In this document: one piece after another, positions 59,251 through 64,000 of the stretch | Position numbering within the stretch: the first letter of the stretch is position 1 | Layout of the letters: each line of letters starts with the position of its first letter | NCBI RefSeq assembly: GCF_002090115.1 | Contig: NZ_BBRK01000004.1 | Location: 1,302,001-1,366,000, forward strand | Source of the DNA: Demequina sp. NBRC 110054 | Lineage (GTDB): Bacteria; Actinomycetota; Actinomycetes; Actinomycetales; Demequinaceae | Length of the DNA stretch: 64,000 bases | Direction: 5' to 3' | Notes under the pieces: model-generated | The model's database searches: none | What the model was told of the DNA's origin: nothing | The model's input: only the letters and a program-made list of their open reading frames with translations | Translations under genes and position numbers: made by a program

Positions 59251-59343
59251 GGCTGGGCGCCGGCTTGTGCCCGCTTGTGCCGGCCGCGGGCCGGCCGTGC
59301 TCCCGCTTGCGCCGGCTTGCGCGCCCGCTTGCGCCGGCCGCGG
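59251..59343. repeat. Degenerate GCTTGYGCCGG repeats between the aminotransferase genes
   Basis: Five or six copies of GCTTGTGCC or GCTTGCGCC, spaced 10-20 bp apart and mixed with CCGGCCGCGG, fill the gap after the terminator. It codes for nothing recognisable. Confidence 0.6.
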
Positions 59344-59471
59344 ACCACGAAACAAACCATTCACATCGCGGCCCACGGCTTAACCGGGCGGACACGCGCG
59401 CCTGCCGCTGTGCCGGTCCGGAGGGGCGATCATTGACAGGTCACAGCCGCCCGCACCCGCTCGGAGTACCC

Positions 59472-60809
59472 ATGTCCACCAGGTCCACCATTATGGACAG
59501 CAACAGCTTCCGCGCCGACGACGCAGCCGGCCTTCCCGACGGGCTCAAGGAGCTCACGGACCGGCGCGCGGTGCTCGGCGGCGCGTACCGGCTGTTCTAC
59601 CGCACCCCCGTCCACCTGGTCCGAGGCGAGGGGCAGTACCTGTTCGACGCCGACGGTCGCAAGTACCTCGACATGTACAACAACGTCGCGAGCCTGGGCC
59701 ACGCCCACCCGGCGGTCGTCGAGGCCGTGACGGCTCAGATGCAGCAGCTCAACACCCACACCCGCTACCTGCACACCGCGATCCTCGACTACTCGGACGA
59801 GATCCTCGCCACCATGCCCGAGGCGCTCGACCGGATCATGTTCATGTGCACCGGGTCCGAGGCCAACGATCTCGCCATCCGCGTGGCGCGCGAGTACACG
59901 GGCGGCCAGGGCATCATCGTCACGCGCGAGTCGTACCACGGCACCTCGGCCCTCACCTCGGGCCACTCGCCCGCGCTGGGCAGCGGCCAGCCGATCGACC
60001 CGACGGCGCGTCTCGTCGACGCCCCCGACGCGTACCGCGCGGGCACCGAGGACATCGGCCGCGTCTTCGCCGACCGGATCGCCGCCGCGATCGCCGACAT
60101 GCGCGCCGCGGGCATCCCGTTCGCGGGCGTGCTCGCGGACTCGATCTTCTCCTCCGACGGCGTCTTCGCCGACGCGCCCGGCCTGCTCCAGCCGGCCATC
60201 GAGCTGGTCCACGCCGAGGGTGGCGTGTGGATCGCCGACGAGGTCCAGCCCGGCTTCGGCCGCACGGGCGACTCCTTCTGGGGATTCGCGCGCCACGACG
60301 TGGTGCCCGATCTGGTCACGATGGGCAAGCCGATGGGCAACGGCATCCCCGTGTCCGGCATGGCCGCGAAGGACGAGGTGCTGCGTGCGTTCACCGACCA
60401 GCTCCCGTACTTCAACACCTTCGGAGGCAACCCCGTCTCGATGGCCGCCGCGCGCGCCGTGCTCACCGTGATCCGCGAGGAGGAGCTGCAGGAGCGCGCC
60501 AAGCGCGTCGGCGCGGAGTTCCGCGCGGCCCTCGCCGAGATCGCGACGCGGCACGAGGCCATCGGGGACATCCGCGGCGCGGGTCAGTTCACGGGCCTCG
60601 AGCTCGTGCTCGATCGCACGACCAAGGAGCCCGCCTCGGCGCTCGCGCTCGACCTGCTCGAACAGCTCCGCGAGCGCGGGGTCCTCACCTCGACCGCGGG
60701 TCCGCACGCCAACGTCCTCAAGCTGCGCCCGCCGCTCGCGTTCGGCAGCGAGGACATCGACTGGGCGGTGTCCGCGATCGACGAGGGACTCTCGGCGCTG
60801 GGGGCCTAG
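59472..60809 (+). CDS. Class III aminotransferase or phospho-lyase (AGXT2-like)
   Basis: A 445-residue PLP enzyme of the AGXT2/ETNPPL group. It shows LFDADGRKYLDMYNNVASLG and HAHPAVVEAVTAQMQQLNTH, then FMCTGSEANDLAIRVAREYT, WIADEVQPGFGRTGDSFWGF and DLVTMGKPMGNGIPVSGM with the PLP lysine. Members include ethanolamine-phosphate and phosphohydroxylysine phospho-lyases, which pair with APH-type kinases; an APH-like gene lies at 63112, so a lyase role is possible. ATG at 59472 follows GGAG. A GntR/UTRA regulator gene follows 3 bp downstream. Confidence 0.82.
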   Translation: MSTRSTIMDSNSFRADDAAGLPDGLKELTDRRAVLGGAYRLFYRTPVHLVRGEGQYLFDADGRKYLDMYNNVASLGHAHPAVVEAVTAQMQQLNTHTRYLHTAILDYSDEILATMPEALDRIMFMCTGSEANDLAIRVAREYTGGQGIIVTRESYHGTSALTSGHSPALGSGQPIDPTARLVDAPDAYRAGTEDIGRVFADRIAAAIADMRAAGIPFAGVLADSIFSSDGVFADAPGLLQPAIELVHAEGGVWIADEVQPGFGRTGDSFWGFARHDVVPDLVTMGKPMGNGIPVSGMAAKDEVLRAFTDQLPYFNTFGGNPVSMAAARAVLTVIREEELQERAKRVGAEFRAALAEIATRHEAIGDIRGAGQFTGLELVLDRTTKEPASALALDLLEQLRERGVLTSTAGPHANVLKLRPPLAFGSEDIDWAVSAIDEGLSALGA

Positions 60810-60812
60810 GGC

Positions 60813-61649
60813 ATGGCCGCCCGTCTTGCAGCGCCCCGCGACCAGGACGACGTGCTGGGGCGCCTTCGCGAGGCCGTCGCCGACGCGACGGTGCAGGGTG
60901 CCGACCGCCTGCCGCCCGAGCGGCAGCTCGCCGAGAGGCTCGGCACATCCCGAGCGCGGCTCAGGCGCGCAATCGACCGGCTCGTCGACGACGGCGCGCT
61001 CACGCGCGTGACCGGGCGCAACGGCGGGGCGTTCCTCACCGATCTGCTCGCCGCGGAGCCGCTCGCTCCCGAGCTGTTCGCTCCTCAGCCCGGCAAGGTC
61101 GTGAGGGATCTGGACAATCCCGACGGCGTGCCCGCGATGCTCGCCGCGCAGGGCTTCACGTCGCGCACCGAGGTGCTCGCCGAACGACTCGTCCCGCTCC
61201 CGCATGACGAGATCGCGCGCCGGCTCGGCATGCGCGTGGGAGCCGAGGCGGTCACGCTGCTGAGGCTGCGGTTCGCCGACGAGGCGCCGCTCTCGCTCGA
61301 GCGGATGTTCGTGGACCCTCGACGGTTCCCCGGGCTGCTGGACCACTCGCCGATCCACTCGCTCTATGCGCTGCTCGAGAGCGAGTACGCGACCCAGGTC
61401 ACGACGGTCACCGAGACCGTGGACGTGGGAGACGCGTCGCAGCAGGTCGCCCGGCACCTCGGCATCCGGCCCCGCACCCCGGTGCTGATCATCCGTCGCA
61501 CGGCCTTCGACGCCGCAGGCGCTCCCGTCGAGGCCTCGGTGGACATGTTCCGCGCCGACCGCACCCGCCTCCAGGTGGGCACATCCGATCCCTGCACCCG
61601 CCTCCAGGTGGGCACGTCCGATCCCCGCACCCGAAAGTTACCCCTGTGA
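60813..61649 (+). CDS. GntR-family regulator with UTRA domain and duplicated C-terminal tail
   Basis: A 278-residue repressor-type protein. Residues ~10-75 are the GntR winged helix (ADRLPPERQLAERLGTSRAR, then LRRAIDRLVDDGALTRVTG). Residues ~100-250 are the UTRA effector domain (LRLRFADEAPLSLERMFVDP, PVLIIRRTAFDAAGAPVEAS). After the normal family end, the tail repeats TRLQVGTSDP twice, from a 33-bp tandem repeat. It probably controls the surrounding catabolic genes. ATG at 60813 lies 3 bp after the aminotransferase stop. Confidence 0.85.
   Translation: MAARLAAPRDQDDVLGRLREAVADATVQGADRLPPERQLAERLGTSRARLRRAIDRLVDDGALTRVTGRNGGAFLTDLLAAEPLAPELFAPQPGKVVRDLDNPDGVPAMLAAQGFTSRTEVLAERLVPLPHDEIARRLGMRVGAEAVTLLRLRFADEAPLSLERMFVDPRRFPGLLDHSPIHSLYALLESEYATQVTTVTETVDVGDASQQVARHLGIRPRTPVLIIRRTAFDAAGAPVEASVDMFRADRTRLQVGTSDPCTRLQVGTSDPRTRKLPL
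61561..61633 (+). repeat. 33-bp tandem repeat, 2.2 copies, at the end of the GntR gene
   Basis: Units 61561-61593 and 61594-61626 differ at two bases only; a third, partial copy follows. The unit contains GCCTCCAGGTGGGC. It is in frame (11 codons) and extends the protein. Confidence 0.85.
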
Positions 61650-63115
61650 AACACGCGCACCAGAGACCAGAAATGGTCGTCGTGTCCAATGGAGGGATGC
61701 AGCCCTCCACGCCCCGACCCTCGGCCATGTCGGCCGCATCGATGACCGACGCCTTCGCCTCCGGCGACCTCACCCCGGTCGACGTCCTCGAGGACGTCCT
61801 CGAGGTCGCGCGCGAGGCCGGCGAGCAGTTCAACGCGATCGCCTTCATGGACGAGGACGCCGCGCGCGGCGCCGCCGCGGAGAGCGCGGCACGCTGGGCG
61901 GCCGGCGAGCAGCGCGGCCCCCTCGACGGTGTGCCCGTCTCGATCAAGGACAGCATCCCGGCCGCCGGAACGCCATGGCGTCACGGAAGCGCGGTCCACG
62001 AGCCGATCTGGGCGACCGAGGACTCGGCTCCGGCCGCGCGGCTGCGCGACGCCGGCGCGGTGATCTTCGCCAAGACGGCGATGCCCGACCTCGGCATGGT
62101 CGCGTCGGGCCTCAGCAGCGCGTATGGGACGGTCCGCAACCCGTGGAACCCGGAGATGTCGCCTGGCGGCTCGAGCTCGGGCGCGGGCGTGCTCGTCGCA
62201 TCCGGGGTCGGTCCCCTCGCCGTCGGCACCGACCTCGGCGGCTCGGTCCGCATCCCCGCCGCGCACCACGGACTGTTCGGCTTCAAGCCCACCCAGGGCC
62301 GGATCCCCTACGCCCCCGCGAGCGCGGTCCGCACCCCGGGACCGCTCGCCCGGAGCATCGACGACATGGAGCTCCTGCTCGCGGCGCTCGCGATCAGCGA
62401 TCCGTCCGACCTGCTCGCCCTGCCCGGTCGCTACGAGCCGGGCGCGGCCCTCGAGTCCTTCACCGGGCTGCGCGTCGCTGTGGTCCGCGATGCGGGCTCC
62501 GGGATGCCGACCGGCGACGAGGAGTGGGCCGCGGTCGAGCGCCTCGCGGGGGTCATGTCCGATGCGGGCGCGGAGCTCGAGACGATGCCGGACCTGGGCC
62601 TGGTCCCCGAGGACCAGGACGCGATCCTCGCGACGTTCCGCAACCGCGTGCTCGTCGAGATGGACGGCGCGCCGCTCGAGCGCTGGGGCCGGCTCATCCC
62701 CGAGCTGTGGGAGTTCGTGAAGCCCGGCTACGACCTGTCCGCGCTCGCGCTCGGCACCGCGATGGCGAGGCTCGACCGCGCGCGCGAGCAGGTGCGGCGC
62801 GCGACCGCAGGCTTCGACCTCATCCTGACGCCCGCGCTGTCGGTCGCGGCCTTCCCCGCGGAGCTCGCCGCACCCGAGGGTGCGCGCTCGACGATCGACC
62901 ACTGCCAGCTCACCGCATGGTTCAACCAGACGGGACAGCCCGCGGGCGTCGTGCCGGGCGGACTCACGTCGGCGGGGATGCCGATCGGGGTGCAGCTCGC
63001 GGGCCAGCGCTTGGACGACGCGCGCGTGGTCGCGGCGATGCGCCTCGCAAGCCAGCTCGCCGGCACGAGCCTCGACTATCCGCTGCTCGAGTCCCACGTG
63101 ACCGGAGCCGAGTGA
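61646..63115 (+). CDS. Amidase signature-family hydrolase
   Basis: A 489-residue amidase. The Ser-cisSer-Lys triad is readable: Lys in GVPVSIKDSIPAAGT, cis-Ser in the Gly/Ser motif SPGGSSSGAG, and nucleophile Ser in TDLGGSVRIPAA. The C-terminal region (FNQTGQPAGVVPGGLTSAGM, PIGVQLAG) is typical. It is not GatA, as no gatB or gatC is nearby; it probably hydrolyses an amide intermediate of the catabolic pathway. GTG at 61646 overlaps the GntR stop (GTGA). ATG at 61697 directly after GGAGGG, or ATG at 61727, may be the true start. Confidence 0.85.
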   Translation: MKHAHQRPEMVVVSNGGMQPSTPRPSAMSAASMTDAFASGDLTPVDVLEDVLEVAREAGEQFNAIAFMDEDAARGAAAESAARWAAGEQRGPLDGVPVSIKDSIPAAGTPWRHGSAVHEPIWATEDSAPAARLRDAGAVIFAKTAMPDLGMVASGLSSAYGTVRNPWNPEMSPGGSSSGAGVLVASGVGPLAVGTDLGGSVRIPAAHHGLFGFKPTQGRIPYAPASAVRTPGPLARSIDDMELLLAALAISDPSDLLALPGRYEPGAALESFTGLRVAVVRDAGSGMPTGDEEWAAVERLAGVMSDAGAELETMPDLGLVPEDQDAILATFRNRVLVEMDGAPLERWGRLIPELWEFVKPGYDLSALALGTAMARLDRAREQVRRATAGFDLILTPALSVAAFPAELAAPEGARSTIDHCQLTAWFNQTGQPAGVVPGGLTSAGMPIGVQLAGQRLDDARVVAAMRLASQLAGTSLDYPLLESHVTGAE

Positions 63116-63993
63116 GCATGACGGTCCCCGCGTCGTGGACGGCGCTGCCGATCATCCCCGCCGCCCCCGGCTGGTGGGGCGGCAACACCCACGTCTACGT
63201 CGAGCGGACCGGCGAGGGCGAGGTCGTGCACCGGCTCGCGCGTGCGCACCGTGCCCGCGTCATGCCGTTCGACGCATCCGCCGACCTGGTCGGGGCGCTC
63301 GCGTCCGCGGGACTCGGACCCGAGCTTGTCTCCTCGGAGCCCGGCCACCTCGTGACGCGCTGCCTCGAACCGGGTGCGATCGTGCTCAACCACACGAGGA
63401 TCCGCGAGCACGGGCTGATCGGGCGGGTCCTGGGGATGCATCGTGCCGTCGCGGCGCTTGACGTGGCTGTGCCCGTGCTCGATCCGGTGGCCGAGGTCGA
63501 GCGCCTGCTCGGCGTGCTCACGGACCTCGGCACGACCCTTCCGTACGGCGGCGACGAGGCCGCGCGCCTGGTCCTCGACTCGCGCGACGCGCTCACCGCG
63601 ACCGAGGCTGCCGTGCCGAGCCTCGGTGACGCCGCCGCGACCAACCTTCTGCTCCTGCCCGACGGATCCCTCCAGGCGGTCGGCGGCACCCTCGCATGTG
63701 CCGTCGACCCGGCGTACACCGCCGGAGCGCTGCTCGCGGAGTACGCGCCGTACCTCGGCTCGCCCGAGGAGCTCTTCATGGACGTGTGGGGCGGGTGGGA
63801 CGCGGCCGCGTACCGGCGGGCGAGGCTGTTCGGACTCGTCGACGACGTGCGCTGGGCCGCGATCTCGCGCATCGCCGCAGTGCTCGCGGACAATCCCGGA
63901 TTCGTCGCGAGCCACACCGGGAACCTGCGGGTGAAGCACGCCGTCGCGACGATGCACGACCCCGAGCTCGAGTCGTGGAGGGTCGCCGCATGA
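63112..63993 (+). CDS. APH-fold phosphotransferase-like protein with altered catalytic residues
   Basis: A 293-residue protein resembling choline or aminoglycoside-type phosphotransferases. The catalytic loop reads LGDAAATNLLLLPDGSLQAV, keeping the Asp and Asn of the HxDxxxxN pattern but with Leu in place of His. The metal-binding DxD/DWE strand is VGGTLACAVDP, lacking the Asp. The N-terminal Lys/Glu pocket is weak too (THVYVERTGEGEVVHRLARA). It may be an inactive or repurposed kinase. GTG at 63112 overlaps the amidase stop; ATG at 63118 is equally possible. Confidence 0.6.
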   Translation: MSMTVPASWTALPIIPAAPGWWGGNTHVYVERTGEGEVVHRLARAHRARVMPFDASADLVGALASAGLGPELVSSEPGHLVTRCLEPGAIVLNHTRIREHGLIGRVLGMHRAVAALDVAVPVLDPVAEVERLLGVLTDLGTTLPYGGDEAARLVLDSRDALTATEAAVPSLGDAAATNLLLLPDGSLQAVGGTLACAVDPAYTAGALLAEYAPYLGSPEELFMDVWGGWDAAAYRRARLFGLVDDVRWAAISRIAAVLADNPGFVASHTGNLRVKHAVATMHDPELESWRVAA

Positions 63994-64000
63994 CGGGCGC
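63990..64000 (+). CDS. Start of a further gene (partial)
   Basis: An ATG at 63990 overlaps the upstream stop (ATGA) in the way seen throughout this operon. Only three codons (Met-Thr-Gly) are in the window. Confidence 0.4.

Overview
The window is high-GC DNA (about 70% by eye outside the 29-39 kb stretch). It has actinobacterial hallmarks: GTG-dependent PEP carboxykinase, a RamB-type regulator, a PucR regulator, a DUF222/HNH protein, Tat- and Sec-exported Ala/Thr-rich proteins, a LAxTG sortase substrate, and many leaderless starts in which a -10 box lies 6-8 nt before ATG or GTG. I infer a Micrococcales-like actinomycete; the species cannot be named from the sequence. No rRNA, tRNA, CRISPR array or transposase was seen.

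Layout. 0-9 kb is metabolic: a partial aquaporin behind an operator-like palindrome, a MetF-like protein, a PyrD-family protein with a Cys signature, a cluster of ~41-bp repeats, pckG divergent from a ramB-like regulator, and a DUF389 membrane protein. 9-15.4 kb is a cell-envelope module: two paralogous L,D-transpeptidases, each convergent with a secreted protein ending in P[ST]YTG, plus a third YTG protein. 15.4-20.7 kb holds a D-lactate-dehydrogenase-like flavo-iron-sulfur protein, an attenuator-led locus of two tiny ORFs, a DUF218 protein, a Nudix protein and a low-molecular-weight tyrosine phosphatase.

20.7-42.5 kb is an exopolysaccharide locus. It contains a DUF4012 protein, a LAxTG surface protein, a BY-kinase/Wzz protein, a priming phosphoglycosyltransferase, fcl and gmd (GDP-fucose), five glycosyltransferases, a WcaF-type acyltransferase, a flippase and a polymerase. 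It ends with a module of a nucleotidyltransferase, a PqqD-like protein, a second BY-kinase, a pseudo-phosphatase/HprK-like fusion and a second PqqD-like protein. The middle of this locus is visibly lower in GC and lacks the GGACGATGC word that is very frequent elsewhere, which suggests acquisition.

42.6-46.8 kb carries five small exported proteins with nearly identical Tat-like signal peptides. 47-49.6 kb has a DUF222/HNH protein, a ribbon-helix-helix protein and a Phd/RelE toxin-antitoxin pair. 49.6-52.7 kb is the metY-metX sulfur operon behind a leader with a leaderless 7-codon uORF. 52.9-64 kb has a secreted CAP-domain repeat protein and then an amine/amino-acid catabolic region: mmsA, a PucR regulator, two class-III aminotransferases, a GntR/UTRA regulator, an amidase and a degenerate APH-fold phosphotransferase.

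The most novel-looking signals are the L,D-transpeptidase/YTG module, the word GGACGATGC with its intergenic extended form, the pseudo-phosphatase-HprK/PqqD module beside the polysaccharide genes, and the attenuated micro-ORF locus near 18.6 kb.
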